The translations under genes and the position numbers were made by a program. 64,000 nt of DNA from Bacillus sp. FJAT-18017 (GTDB taxonomy: Bacteria; Bacillota; Bacilli; Bacillales; Cytobacillaceae), in assembly GCF_001278805.1 (NCBI RefSeq), contig NZ_CP012602.1, positions 4,437,501-4,501,500 of the forward strand, written 5' to 3'. This document shows positions 7,826 through 16,954 of the stretch, piece by piece (position 1 is the first letter of the stretch; each line of letters begins with the position of its first letter). Below the pieces are notes generated by a model. That model worked only from the letters and a program-made list of their open reading frames with translations. It made no database searches and was not told the origin of the DNA.

Positions 7826-8770
7826 TTATTTATGAAATGTTGGCTTGTAAAATGACCGGTTATCTAGGGCAAAAACCCGCTCGGAAAATTCACCAGGCCG
7901 TACCCGTTCAAGTGCACCGTCAAGCATATTCATCTTGGCATCAAGGTTATCAATGTAATGCAGGATTTCCGCTTCCTTAATCAATGGCGGTTTCGGGCTT
8001 CCCCATTCCGCTTTGCCATGATGGGACAGGACCAAATGCTGGAGGACCAGGACTTCTTCTCCTGAAATGCCGAGTTCATCGGCAGCTTTGCCGATTTCAT
8101 TTACCATAATAGTGATATGGCCAAGCAGGTTTCCCTGTACGGTATATACGGTTGAAACAGGCCCTGACAACTCAAAGACCTTGCCCATATCGTGGAGGAT
8201 GATACCCGCATATAGCAAATCTCTATCAAGGCTCGGGTAAAGGCTTGATATCGCCTTTGCCAAATCAAGCATGCTGACAACATGGTAGGCTAGGCCAGAA
8301 ACAAACTCATGATGATTTTTGGTGGCGGCAGGGAATTCCAAGAATGCCTGTTGATGCTTTTTGATCAGATGCCTCGTAATTCTCTGGATATTCGGATTTT
8401 TCATTTCAAAAATGTATTGTGTCAGCTTTCCAGCCATTTCATCTTTACTTAATGGGGCGGTTTCCAGGAAATCATCAAGCTTGACGCCATCATGCGGGCC
8501 GGCAGGACGGATTTGCCTGATTTTCAGCTGATTCTTCCCTCTATAATTCTGGATATCTCCAATTATCTTAACGATTGCCTGTGCACTGTATGTCTTTTCC
8601 TCTTCATCCCCTGCATCCCAGAGTTTCGCCTCAATGTCCCCGCTCTGGTCCTGGAGGATTAAGGTTAAAAAGGGCTTTCCATTACTGGCAATACCTTTTG
8701 TTGAGCTTTTTATTAATAAAAATTGGTCAACCTGTTCACCAGTTTCATATTCAAGTATCATTTTCCCCAT
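7826..8770 (-). CDS. yhaM: YhaM, 3'-5' exoribonuclease
   Basis: 314 residues. An N-terminal OB-fold nucleic-acid-binding domain (about 12-95) precedes an HD-type phosphohydrolase domain (about 150-290) with His163, His193-Asp194 in ILHDMGK, and HHGK. This architecture defines the YhaM family, metal-dependent nucleases that trim short RNA or DNA from the 3' end. The start ATG at 8770 follows AAGGAG. It is the last gene of the yhaO-yhaN-yhaM operon. Its 3' untranslated region is a dispersed repeat. Confidence 0.94.
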   Translation of the reverse strand: MGKMILEYETGEQVDQFLLIKSSTKGIASNGKPFLTLILQDQSGDIEAKLWDAGDEEEKTYSAQAIVKIIGDIQNYRGKNQLKIRQIRPAGPHDGVKLDDFLETAPLSKDEMAGKLTQYIFEMKNPNIQRITRHLIKKHQQAFLEFPAATKNHHEFVSGLAYHVVSMLDLAKAISSLYPSLDRDLLYAGIILHDMGKVFELSGPVSTVYTVQGNLLGHITIMVNEIGKAADELGISGEEVLVLQHLVLSHHGKAEWGSPKPPLIKEAEILHYIDNLDAKMNMLDGALERVRPGEFSERVFALDNRSFYKPTFHK

Positions 8771-8820
8771 ATATCTCGACTCCTTCCGATACCATCACTA
8801 TATCATACCACTTAGGGCGC

Positions 8821-11808
8821 TCATCCCTTGATTGTTGCACGCTCCTTGCCTAGCCGATGGATTTGCCGGCCGTCAACGTGCTCGAGGAGGTGTTCATGGC
8901 AGGTAAAGAATAGTACCTGTCTGTTTTCAAACCGCTTCAGCAGCTCTATTACCCGTTTTACCCGATTTCCATCAAAATTTACGAAACTATCGTCAATAAT
9001 GAAAGGAAAAGAGAATTTTTCATATATTGTCTCTGCCAGAGCAATCCTTATAGCAACATACACCTGTTCGGTTGTCGCCTGGCTTAATTCATTTGCCTCG
9101 AAGCGGGTATGGTCTTTTCTTTCTATCAAAAATCCATTCCCTCCCGGGGCGAGGTATAGCTTACTATAATTGCCTTCTGTCAAATAGGCAAGATATTCTT
9201 CTGCCTTTTTCAGCATTCTCGGAAGATGGTAATCCTTGAAACGGTCTGTCGTTCGATTCAGCAGTTCCTTCGCAAGCTGGTATACTGCCCATTCCTTTGC
9301 CTCTTGCTCGGCTTCGGATTTGGCTAGCCGGAATCTATGCAGCAATTCTGAATAAATACCGCCTTCTTCTAGAATATCAATTTCATGCTGCAGCTCTGGA
9401 AGCCGGCTTCGAAGTGCTTTAATTAAACCCTCCCCTTCCGCTGCCTTCTGCTCAAGCCCTATTAATCTCTCATCCACGTCGTTCATTTGCAATAGAGCCT
9501 TTCTTTCATCCTCTGAAATCGAAGAATAGGAGAGTTCGCGGCCAATATTGTCCAGCCGTTCTTTTATCGAATCAATTTTCGCCGCCATTTCTCCAAGCTT
9601 ATAAAAAGCTTCTTCATCATCCGTTCCCGCCTGCTCGAGAAGCTGGGTGATTTCCAGTTGCCGTACTTCTTTTTCTTTTTCCTGCATCTTAAGATCTTGT
9701 TCTATTTCCTCGAGCTTTACCGACTTTTCATTGTAAACGATTTGTTTCTTTCTTTCAGCTTCCAACTCAGCCTTAGCCAGCAGGCTCGCAGATAGGAAGT
9801 CGTCCGGCATACTCTTGCCGAATAGGCGTGACAGCCCTGACCACTTATCCTCTATCCCTGATTTAATATCTAGTAGTGCATCCATTTTTTCATGCAATCT
9901 CCGCTTTTCCCGAATGCCGGCCTTGCATTCATCAATAAGCCTGTAAGCTTCAAGAATCATTCGCCTTCCGATTTTTTCACTGATTCTAAACTCATCGGAA
10001 AGCTTAAGTATGATTTCTCCGAGTTCCCGCTCTTCTTTTTCAATTTGCTCGAACCTGGAAAGTACTTTTTCAAATTGTGCATTTTGCTGATCAAGCCTGG
10101 CCTGAAGACTGTAAACCTTGTTCCTCTGTTGATCATCAAGCCCAAGCCTGACGGTCGCTTCACCGGCAGCAGTATGATTCATTCCGGATAATTCTTCTTC
10201 TATCTTCTGGGCTTTTTGCCTTTCTTTTAAAAGCTGAGCCTGCTTTCCCCCAGACTTTTGGCTCTTGGAGAATTTAACGAACATTGTGATTGAAAGAATT
10301 GCGCACAGCAAACCAATCCCTGCGAGCGGAATAAGCTGAACCGCAAGTCCATACCCGATGAGCAGGATTCCTATAACCAGGACAGCCATGCTAAAGGCCT
10401 TGTTCCGCTTTTGATACGATATCTCTTCATTGGCGGCCTCTTCAAGCAAACTTATCTTTTCCCGGCTATCCTCAAGATGCCTTTGCAGATCTGCCTTGTT
10501 ACCGATACGGGAAGCCTTTTCTAGCTTTTCGCGTTCTGGCTGCGGGAGCAACGATGCTTTAGCAGCCTTAAGCTCTGATTCAAGTTTTTCAAGACCAGCC
10601 TTTTCTTCCTGAAAGCTTGTATCCAGCTGAGCTTTCAGATTGTCCAGCCTTACCCTTGTATTGGCTGCTTGCTCTACCTGCTGTTTTATGTAAATATCTG
10701 TATTGATTCTCTCTACTTCCTCTTCTGTCAGGTCAATATGGAGTTTCTCCTTCAATACAGCAACCGTCTCATCAAGACGGGAAGCCTCTTCCCTGATTTT
10801 TAACTCTTCCTGTGTTGAGCGATCATAATCGGGCCTCTTTTCAAGTATAGCTAAAACCTCGGATTCATGGCTAAGCAGCTCGTGATTGATGACGAGGTTA
10901 TCAATTTCCTTTAGGAGAGCTGCACGGCGCTCCTTCAGATTTTCGATTTGGGCCTGATACGGTCCAATCATCTGCTTCAAGGAGCTGAGCCGTTCCACAC
11001 CCCTAGAAGGAAACTCAAACTTATCATACGTTTGAAGTTCATCCTTTAAAATCGCTTCTTCGCGGGCCAGTTCCTCTATTCTCAACCATTCCTTAAGTTT
11101 CTTGATCTCAGCCTGCACCTCAGGGATTTTGTCCTGCAGGGTTGAAAGCCTCGTTTCAACAGCTTCCTTCTCCTTTAGTAAGGACTCATAGCGGCTGTTT
11201 TTGTCTGCTGCCTTGTTAAGGTCTGCTTCAAGGATTTTCAACTCGGCAAACTTCTGGTTTAGGGTTGGCTTTTTTCCAGAAGGCTTAAACCTTGCGTCCA
11301 GCTCCTTTTGCAGCTCACTCTCTGTTTTTGCAAGCCTGTCCGTTCCGAGTGTACCGGAGGAGAACAGGAACCGCCCAATATCTTCCGTTTTCATTTGATG
11401 GACATTTTGCAGGCCATGAAGGTTAAAGGAAAAGATCGCCTGGAACATGCTTTTATCAAAATTACCAAGAAGCTTCTTTAACAGTTCCTCCCCACCCGAA
11501 GTTCCGTCTGCAAGCGTAACCGCGACATCACCTGCCGCTTTGCCGCGTACTCTCTCAATAATAGCCAAACCATATTCCGGATGCCTGAGTTTAAGCCTGC
11601 CCCCATATTTGCCGCCTTGTTTAGGCTCATATCGCAGTTCAAGCTGCTGCCTGGTTGGAAATCCAAACAAGATTCCATGAATGAAGGCCATGATAGTTGA
11701 TTTTCCTGCTTCGTTCTCGCCATAAAACACCTGAAAATCTTCAAGATTATCAATAAAGACATTTTCAAGCTTTCCATATCCATAAATATGAATCTCTTCA
11801 ATTTTCAT
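8821..11808 (-). CDS. yhaN: YhaN (SbcE), SbcC/Rad50-like ATPase
   Basis: A 995-residue AAA ATPase with Walker A GENEAGKS (30-37) and the C-terminal half of the nucleotide site with PFIIDDSFVNFD near residue 935. Long coiled-coil arms lie between. It resembles SbcC/Rad50, which works with a metallophosphoesterase nuclease in DNA end processing; YhaO beside it is that partner. Two adjacent hydrophobic segments at about residues 471-511 interrupt the coiled coil and could anchor it to the membrane. The start ATG 11808 follows AAGGAGG. Operon: yhaO, 18 bases, yhaN, 50 bases, yhaM. Confidence 0.9.
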   Translation of the reverse strand: MKIEEIHIYGYGKLENVFIDNLEDFQVFYGENEAGKSTIMAFIHGILFGFPTRQQLELRYEPKQGGKYGGRLKLRHPEYGLAIIERVRGKAAGDVAVTLADGTSGGEELLKKLLGNFDKSMFQAIFSFNLHGLQNVHQMKTEDIGRFLFSSGTLGTDRLAKTESELQKELDARFKPSGKKPTLNQKFAELKILEADLNKAADKNSRYESLLKEKEAVETRLSTLQDKIPEVQAEIKKLKEWLRIEELAREEAILKDELQTYDKFEFPSRGVERLSSLKQMIGPYQAQIENLKERRAALLKEIDNLVINHELLSHESEVLAILEKRPDYDRSTQEELKIREEASRLDETVAVLKEKLHIDLTEEEVERINTDIYIKQQVEQAANTRVRLDNLKAQLDTSFQEEKAGLEKLESELKAAKASLLPQPEREKLEKASRIGNKADLQRHLEDSREKISLLEEAANEEISYQKRNKAFSMAVLVIGILLIGYGLAVQLIPLAGIGLLCAILSITMFVKFSKSQKSGGKQAQLLKERQKAQKIEEELSGMNHTAAGEATVRLGLDDQQRNKVYSLQARLDQQNAQFEKVLSRFEQIEKEERELGEIILKLSDEFRISEKIGRRMILEAYRLIDECKAGIREKRRLHEKMDALLDIKSGIEDKWSGLSRLFGKSMPDDFLSASLLAKAELEAERKKQIVYNEKSVKLEEIEQDLKMQEKEKEVRQLEITQLLEQAGTDDEEAFYKLGEMAAKIDSIKERLDNIGRELSYSSISEDERKALLQMNDVDERLIGLEQKAAEGEGLIKALRSRLPELQHEIDILEEGGIYSELLHRFRLAKSEAEQEAKEWAVYQLAKELLNRTTDRFKDYHLPRMLKKAEEYLAYLTEGNYSKLYLAPGGNGFLIERKDHTRFEANELSQATTEQVYVAIRIALAETIYEKFSFPFIIDDSFVNFDGNRVKRVIELLKRFENRQVLFFTCHEHLLEHVDGRQIHRLGKERATIKG

Positions 11809-11826
11809 ACTGCCACCTCCTTACTA

Positions 11827-13047
11827 TCAATTTCCTTTGAGCATCTTTACAAGCAGCTTCTCTGCTTCCATAAGCATCCCGGATTGTTCCTTTTCGGCAG
11901 GCCGTTCAAGATACTTTCTTCCCGGAAGGCGTCCATAAACAGGCTCCAGCACATCACCTCCACGTTCAAAATGGTCGGCTATCCCGAATAGTTCTGAGTA
12001 AAAATCAGCTTCTTGGATCAAATCTTCCCGGCGCCACGCAGCCTCTTCTTCTATTGAGACTTTAATTGTCCAAATGAATGAAGTCTCCTCTTCCTCTCCA
12101 TCCTGGAGAATTTCAAGCACATCTTGGTAAAGGCTTTCCTGTTCCAGTGAATTTGTTAAACTCACATCAGTCAATTTAATCGATAGAAGGACCCCTGCCC
12201 CCTCGCTGCGAAGTCTTTCCTTTTCCTCCTGGCAAAGCTGAAGGATATCGGACAAGTCCTTAAGACCTTTTGCGCTTATGGTTGTTTCCTTCCAGACGCA
12301 GTCGTTCACTTCAATAAAATCCAAGGAAGCTCCTGCTTCATCTAAGGTAACAAGGTAACATCCCTTTTCATCTTTTTCTTTTCGATTCCTGCCCTGGATA
12401 TTACCCGGGTACACCACTGGCGGAGCAGAAGAGAGAACAGCCCGCTTGTGGATATGGCCAAGGGCCCAATAATCAAATTGTTTGCCAACTAATTCAGGAA
12501 CTGTGAATGGACAATAATTGCCATGTTCAGAACTCGATCCATCATTGCCATGGAGTATCCCAATATGGAAGTCTCCATGAATTGCCTTTATGTATCCATC
12601 GACTTTCTTCTCCTTGACATGCCTTGTAGGATAGCTAAACCCGTACAGGCATACACTTATGCCTGATTTTGTCAGATGATGGACCATTTCAGGCTCGCTG
12701 CCGAATACATGGACATTATTTGGCATAGCAAGCTTTACCCAGTCCCCGCCAAGATGGTCATGATTACCGTGAATGGCGAATACCGGGATATTCTTTTCAA
12801 ACAGCTTTTCCATTTGGGCCCGAAACCTTGACTGTGCCTTCAGGCTCCTGTCTTCCCCGTCATACAAATCTCCAGCGATAATCACAAAATCGACTTCATG
12901 TTCGATAGCTGTATCGACAATTCTAGAGAATGCTTTAAAGGTACTTTCACGCAGCCTATCCAGAATAGTCTTTGGCATCTTGCTAAGGCCTGCCATCGGG
13001 CTGTCAAGATGCAGGTCCGCTGTATGGATGAACCGTATTTTCTTCAT
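11827..13047 (-). CDS. yhaO: YhaO, SbcD/Mre11-like DNA repair nuclease
   Basis: A 406-residue metallophosphoesterase. All metal-binding motifs are present: HTADLHLD near the N-terminus, GDLYDG, GNHDH and GHIHKR. This is the fold of SbcD/Mre11, the nuclease partner of SbcC/Rad50-type ATPases, here YhaN downstream. The start ATG 13047 follows AAAGGAG by seven bases; an upstream in-frame ATG at 13083 lacks such a site. It is the first gene of the operon. Confidence 0.92.
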   Translation of the reverse strand: MKKIRFIHTADLHLDSPMAGLSKMPKTILDRLRESTFKAFSRIVDTAIEHEVDFVIIAGDLYDGEDRSLKAQSRFRAQMEKLFEKNIPVFAIHGNHDHLGGDWVKLAMPNNVHVFGSEPEMVHHLTKSGISVCLYGFSYPTRHVKEKKVDGYIKAIHGDFHIGILHGNDGSSSEHGNYCPFTVPELVGKQFDYWALGHIHKRAVLSSAPPVVYPGNIQGRNRKEKDEKGCYLVTLDEAGASLDFIEVNDCVWKETTISAKGLKDLSDILQLCQEEKERLRSEGAGVLLSIKLTDVSLTNSLEQESLYQDVLEILQDGEEEETSFIWTIKVSIEEEAAWRREDLIQEADFYSELFGIADHFERGGDVLEPVYGRLPGRKYLERPAEKEQSGMLMEAEKLLVKMLKGN

Positions 13048-13288
13048 GACACAACTCCTTTCATTTTTTAAAGTAATGCTCATGTATTCCCCACCAAAGG
13101 CTAAGTGAACCGATTCAAGCAGGATATAAAAATGCCCGGCATTGCAGCATTCAACGCTTGCTGTATTTCCTTTATTCTATCATCTCAAAAAGACGAATGC
13201 ACGTTCTGTTTGGTAGGGACTCTCATTCTTTACGGAATAGTGCCGGATATGCAAAAATGGGGATACAAAGGACTGGGGAGGGAATGCA

Positions 13289-13474
13289 TTGAAAACGTAT
13301 AAGTTGACGGTTTTTGAACAAGACGGGGAAAAGCTGCTTGACGATTCATTTCAAGCAGAAAACGACGATCAAGCAAAGGAAATTGGACAAAAGGCTCTGG
13401 AAGAAAAGGGATTTGCCGAGAAGACACATCGCTGCACATCACCTGCCGGAAAACTGCTTTTATTTCACAACTGA
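13289..13474 (+). CDS. yhzD: YhzD-family small protein
   Basis: A 61-residue protein, KTYKLTVFEQDGEKLLDDSF at the start and THRCTSPAGKLLLFHN at the end, typical of the YhzD family (function unknown). It starts with TTG at 13289, six bases after GGGGAGGG. It sits between yhaO and yhaR, divergent from the former and convergent with the latter. A hairpin terminator follows. The preceding 240 bases carry no supported gene. Confidence 0.82.
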   Translation: MKTYKLTVFEQDGEKLLDDSFQAENDDQAKEIGQKALEEKGFAEKTHRCTSPAGKLLLFHN

Positions 13475-13519
13475 TAAAGGTAGGAGCCTCTGCTGTATAG
13501 TTTAACGTAAACAAAAGGC

Positions 13520-13557
13520 TGACGCCCAGAGTTTTGTCACTCTGAGCGTCATTTTTT
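13520..13557. terminator. Bidirectional terminator between yhzD and yhaR
   Basis: TGACGCCCAGAGT (13520-13532) pairs with ACTCTGAGCGTCA (13539-13551) with one mismatch and is followed by a T6 run. On the other strand it lies just after the yhaR stop. Confidence 0.85.
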
Positions 13558-13563
13558 GAAAAA

Positions 13564-14352
13564 CTATTTCCCAATAAATTTCGGCTTACGCTTCTCGGTG
13601 AATGCCAGGATTCCTTCTTTATGGTCTTCGGTCTCCCTCATTTTTCGCTGCGCATATTTTTCAAGCTCAAGCACCTTGAGAAGATGCGGGCGATTCAGTT
13701 CTGCGAGGATTTTCTTTGTTTTAATCATTGCTTGAATCGGCTGCTGCAAATAGTCCTCGATTCTTTCCTGCAGGATTTCCTCAAGATTTTCCGCAACCTC
13801 ATGAATAAGGCCTTTTTCTAGGGCTTCATTTGCGCTCAGCGTCTTTCCTTCCCAAATTAGCTGCTTTGCCTTCATCTCTCCCAGGTATTTTGTCAGGAAA
13901 AAGTGTGCCCCGCCATCAGGAATTAAGCCGATTCCAATGAAATTCATTGCAAGCTTTGCACGTTTCTCGGCGATAATATGGTCCGTTGCCAGTGCCATGC
14001 TAAAACCAAGGCCGGCTGCAGCACCTGAAACAGCACTAATGGTGATTTTCGGAAGGCTGTACAACGTAATGATCAACTCATTGATGCAATCCATGATCGA
14101 AAAGAAATCATATTCATCATTCAGCTTCAGCATCGCCTTTATATCCCCGCCTGATGAAAACGCCCTTTCGGTGCCCGTGAGGACAACAATGTCAATATCA
14201 TCGGAATCGCTAATCTCCTTAAGCCTTCCAATTAGCCCTTTAATCATTTCTTTATCCAGGGCATTCATGGTTTCGGGCTTGTTCATCTTTACCGTCGCAA
14301 CTCGACCGTCCACGGAAACGCTTACTTTTTCCGTTAAACCATTTAAAGACAA
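13564..14352 (-). CDS. yhaR: Enoyl-CoA hydratase/isomerase family protein (YhaR-like)
   Basis: A crotonase-fold protein of about 262 residues. The oxyanion-hole region reads AFSSGGDIKAM and the second glycine-rich loop AVSGAAAGLGFSMALA; the usual catalytic Glu positions are not both obvious, so the reaction is uncertain. A TATAAT box (plus coordinates 14386-14391) lies only about ten bases before an upstream ATG (14376), leaving almost no leader. The TTG at 14352, eight bases after GGGGAGG, is therefore preferred. It is monocistronic and convergent with yhzD. Confidence 0.82.
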   Translation of the reverse strand: MSLNGLTEKVSVSVDGRVATVKMNKPETMNALDKEMIKGLIGRLKEISDSDDIDIVVLTGTERAFSSGGDIKAMLKLNDEYDFFSIMDCINELIITLYSLPKITISAVSGAAAGLGFSMALATDHIIAEKRAKLAMNFIGIGLIPDGGAHFFLTKYLGEMKAKQLIWEGKTLSANEALEKGLIHEVAENLEEILQERIEDYLQQPIQAMIKTKKILAELNRPHLLKVLELEKYAQRKMRETEDHKEGILAFTEKRKPKFIGK

Positions 14353-14385
14353 CCCCATCGCCTCCCCTATTGTCATCTCATTTCC

Positions 14386-14391
14386 ATTATA
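14386..14391 (-). promoter_or_regulatory. -10 box upstream of yhaR
   Basis: TATAAT on the minus strand. The -35 is weak. The position would place the transcript start near 14379, which decides the choice of translation start for yhaR. Confidence 0.45.
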
Positions 14392-14641
14392 CTTCTTGTG
14401 CCCAAAAGAAGTAAGAATTTTCCCAAAAAGCTAATCAATTTTTATTCTTTGTCTAAATTTTTTATTTCTATAGTGCATTTCTTAACCCTGGTAACACTAT
14501 CATTCTATGTCCAATTTTAGAAGGAAAATCTTACAAGTTAATGAACAAAGCGCAAGTACCTTCTTGATAGACAAAGAGTGACCAGGAAAAACACTGCTGG
14601 GAATGCCTTGTCCTAAATCGGTAACCAGCGAATATAAAATA

Positions 14642-14827
14642 AGAGGAGGTTTTCCGGTTATATCCAAAACGGAGATCGTATCGTGTAGATAAGGGGAGAT
14701 TTTCCTGTTATGCAAAGTAATAGCTCCCGTTTTGATATATTTTGAAGTCAATAGGCGGAATCTCTCCGTCTATATAAGCTCTTTTCAATACTATTTACTA
14801 ATTAAACGGAATTTTTCCGTTTAATTA
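14642..14827. repeat. Decayed array of GGAGATTTTCCGTTAT-type repeats ending in a perfect palindrome
   Basis: Related segments occur at about 14642 (GAGGAGGTTTTCCGGTTAT), 14693 (GGGGAGATTTTCCTGTTAT), 14753 (GGCGGAATCTCTCCGTCTAT) and 14806, roughly 50-60 bases apart. The last lies in a perfect 13-bp inverted repeat TAATTAAACGGAA/TTCCGTTTAATTA (14799-14811, 14815-14827). The 700-base interval between yhaR and hemZ holds no gene that I can support. Confidence 0.55.
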
Positions 14828-15051
14828 TCAGATCTGGTGCTTAACCTGATCTCCCCAACCAATTAGGGCGGACCCACTTGATTCTAAATGTGGGAATCAG
14901 TAGCTTTTTATCGACCAGCTTATAAAAACCAATATAATTGAATTGGACTAAAAACTGATTGCAAATGACAGAAGTTTTGCCCCTCTTTTTAAAATGTACA
15001 ATACTTATTGTCCATCATAATAATGCGAGAAACTTTTAATATCCTTAACGA

Positions 15052-15084
15052 CTAAAACAAACCCGCATCAGATTGACGCGGGTT
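15052..15084 (-). terminator. Terminator of hemZ, overlapping its stop codon
   Basis: On the minus strand AACCCGCGTCA pairs with TGATGCGGGTT around ATC, then TTGTTTTAG follows. The stem contains the hemZ stop codon (15068-15070). Confidence 0.8.
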
Positions 15085-16588
15085 CGTTTGCTTCCGAGAA
15101 AAGGTCTTCAAGTATTTTAATTTTTTCATTCGTGTAATGCTCAAAATTGTCGTTATACGATTTCGGATCTTTCGGATTGGCAAAGTGGGTAATTACCCCG
15201 GTGACTGGATGAACAAACTTGCTCGATGCTCCACAGCCAAGGCCAATGATTGTCTGCATTTCTTCCATAATTATAATATTATAAATACTCTCCTGTCCCG
15301 GGAATGAATAGCCAACATTCTCAAGATTGCCAAGGATATTTTTTTGCCTATACAAATAATATGGTTCATACCCATGTTCTTTCGTCCAGGTTTCCGCAAG
15401 CTCCATCATTTTTTCAACTTCGCCGCGGTCGGCAACCCGGTATTTATCCTTATTCTTCGTCATTTCCGAAGCGCGTTTGAAAGAGAGTGTGTGAACGGTC
15501 AGCGATTCCGGCATCAGCTTTTCAGTTTCATTGAGAGTATAAGTGAATTCCTTTGTTCCCTCACCTGGCAGCCCAATAATCAAATCCATATTAATATTGT
15601 CCATGCCCATTTCTCTAGCAAGCTTGAATTTGTCAACCGTTTCCTCAACGGTATGATGGCGTCCAATTGCCTTCAACGTTTCCTGTATATACGATTGCGG
15701 ATTAATGCTGATTCTATTGATGTTCCATTTCTTAAGGACTTCAAGCTTCTCAGGAGTAATTGTATCAGGACGTCCTGCTTCTACTGTTACTTCCCTGATT
15801 TCGGTTGCATCCGGGAAGGATGTATACATTTCCTCATAGAGCATGTCCATCTCTTCGGCAGTAATGCTTGTTGGTGTTCCGCCCCCGAAGTAGACGGTTG
15901 TAATCTTAATCCCTTTTTCCTTCAGCCAGCTGCCCATCTGCTTCATTTCAAAATGAAGCCCGCCAAGGAAGGAATTAACGGAGCCCTGCCGCCCATTGAT
16001 CGCATAGGCCGGGAATGTACAATAAGCGCATTTTGTAGGGCAAAATGGAATGCCAATGTATATGCTGACTTCCTTTTTCAAGGAATAAAGGTCCGGTACA
16101 GCCGCGAGTTGGCGATCAACAATCCGCTGCATCAGGGCTGCCTTTTCAGGAGTAATCATATGCTCCTTGGCCAGTTCCTTTTGTGCAGTTTCAGGATCTG
16201 CTCCTTCCCTAAGTTTCCGATGCAGAAGCTTTGTCGGGCGTACTCCTGTCAGGATACCCCATTTCTGTGTCATACCTGTCAGCTCCTGGAGCAGCATCAG
16301 ATATACATGGGAAACAGCATTTTTCAACTGTTTAAATTGTTCCTTTTCCGATAGTTCCAAGTCAATTACAGCCCTATGCTCTGCCCTTAATGGGACATTG
16401 CTATCCAGTATTCCGGTAACAGTCACTTCGGTTTCAATCTGTTCAAGGCTTATCTCTATAGAAATATCCGCATTATCAATTTTATTAAAATATATATGTG
16501 ATTCTTCAAAAAATAAGTTTGCTATAAGTTGGAGCGGCCGCTCAAACCGCTGGTCGGATAGGCCGGTAATTGAAATATGCACACTCAT
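15068..16588 (-). CDS. hemZ: HemZ, radical-SAM coproporphyrinogen III dehydrogenase-like protein
   Basis: 506 residues. The radical-SAM cluster motif reads GIPFCPTKCAYCTFPAY (C-x3-C-x2-C) near residue 180, followed by VYFGGGTPTS and NRISINPQS, the hallmarks of the HemN/HemZ group. An N-terminal extension of about 170 residues is typical of HemZ. It probably acts in oxygen-independent haem synthesis, although B. subtilis HemZ activity is less certain than that of HemN. Position between yhaR and the HAD gene matches B. subtilis. Confidence 0.93.
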   Translation of the reverse strand: MSVHISITGLSDQRFERPLQLIANLFFEESHIYFNKIDNADISIEISLEQIETEVTVTGILDSNVPLRAEHRAVIDLELSEKEQFKQLKNAVSHVYLMLLQELTGMTQKWGILTGVRPTKLLHRKLREGADPETAQKELAKEHMITPEKAALMQRIVDRQLAAVPDLYSLKKEVSIYIGIPFCPTKCAYCTFPAYAINGRQGSVNSFLGGLHFEMKQMGSWLKEKGIKITTVYFGGGTPTSITAEEMDMLYEEMYTSFPDATEIREVTVEAGRPDTITPEKLEVLKKWNINRISINPQSYIQETLKAIGRHHTVEETVDKFKLAREMGMDNINMDLIIGLPGEGTKEFTYTLNETEKLMPESLTVHTLSFKRASEMTKNKDKYRVADRGEVEKMMELAETWTKEHGYEPYYLYRQKNILGNLENVGYSFPGQESIYNIIIMEEMQTIIGLGCGASSKFVHPVTGVITHFANPKDPKSYNDNFEHYTNEKIKILEDLFSEANEPASI

Positions 16589-16734
16589 CCACCTTTACAA
16601 TTTGACTTTCTTAAGTGTACAAAATCAGGTTACCAAGGTCAACACAAGTAAAATATGCCATTCAATCACTACCTTCCAAATCAAATTTTATGAGACAATT
16701 AAAAACTGATATGAGACACAAGGTGGAATAATAA

Positions 16735-16890
16735 AGACCCAATATGAGCATTATGAGTTTTTCTGCGATTTCCTCTCCACAAAGGGAAGTTGCCAAAATC
16801 ACAGGAACACAAAGGAAAGCAACCTAGAATTAACTTCGCAGAGACAGGCACACTTTGCCTGTCGCGAGGAGTCTTTTGAATCAAGCTATT
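16735..16890. repeat. Degenerate family-A repeat fragments
   Basis: The stretch contains CCACAAAGGGAAG near 16777 and CACAAAGGAAAGC near 16808, the same motif found inside family-A repeats at 7611 and 50882. An inverted GGCACACTTTGCCTGTC segment follows. No gene is visible between hemZ (16588) and the HAD gene (16955). Confidence 0.5.
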
Positions 16891-16916
16891 TTAAATAAGT
16901 GAATTTCGTGACCCAT

Positions 16917-16944
16917 ATTAAAAGCACAGGCTATCCGCCTGTGC
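16917..16944 (-). terminator. Terminator of the HAD phosphatase gene
   Basis: GCACAGGC (16924-16931) pairs with GCCTGTGC (16937-16944); on the minus strand a TTTTAAT run follows. Confidence 0.8.
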
Positions 16945-16954
16945 CTCACTGCCA

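Noticed and set aside
13105..13302. 65-codon plus-strand open frame upstream of yhzD
   Set aside because: It overlaps the yhzD start, lacks a ribosome site and resembles no known protein.
14500..14751. 83-codon minus-strand open frame
   Set aside because: It crosses the decayed repeat array, lacks a ribosome site and has no protein-like composition.
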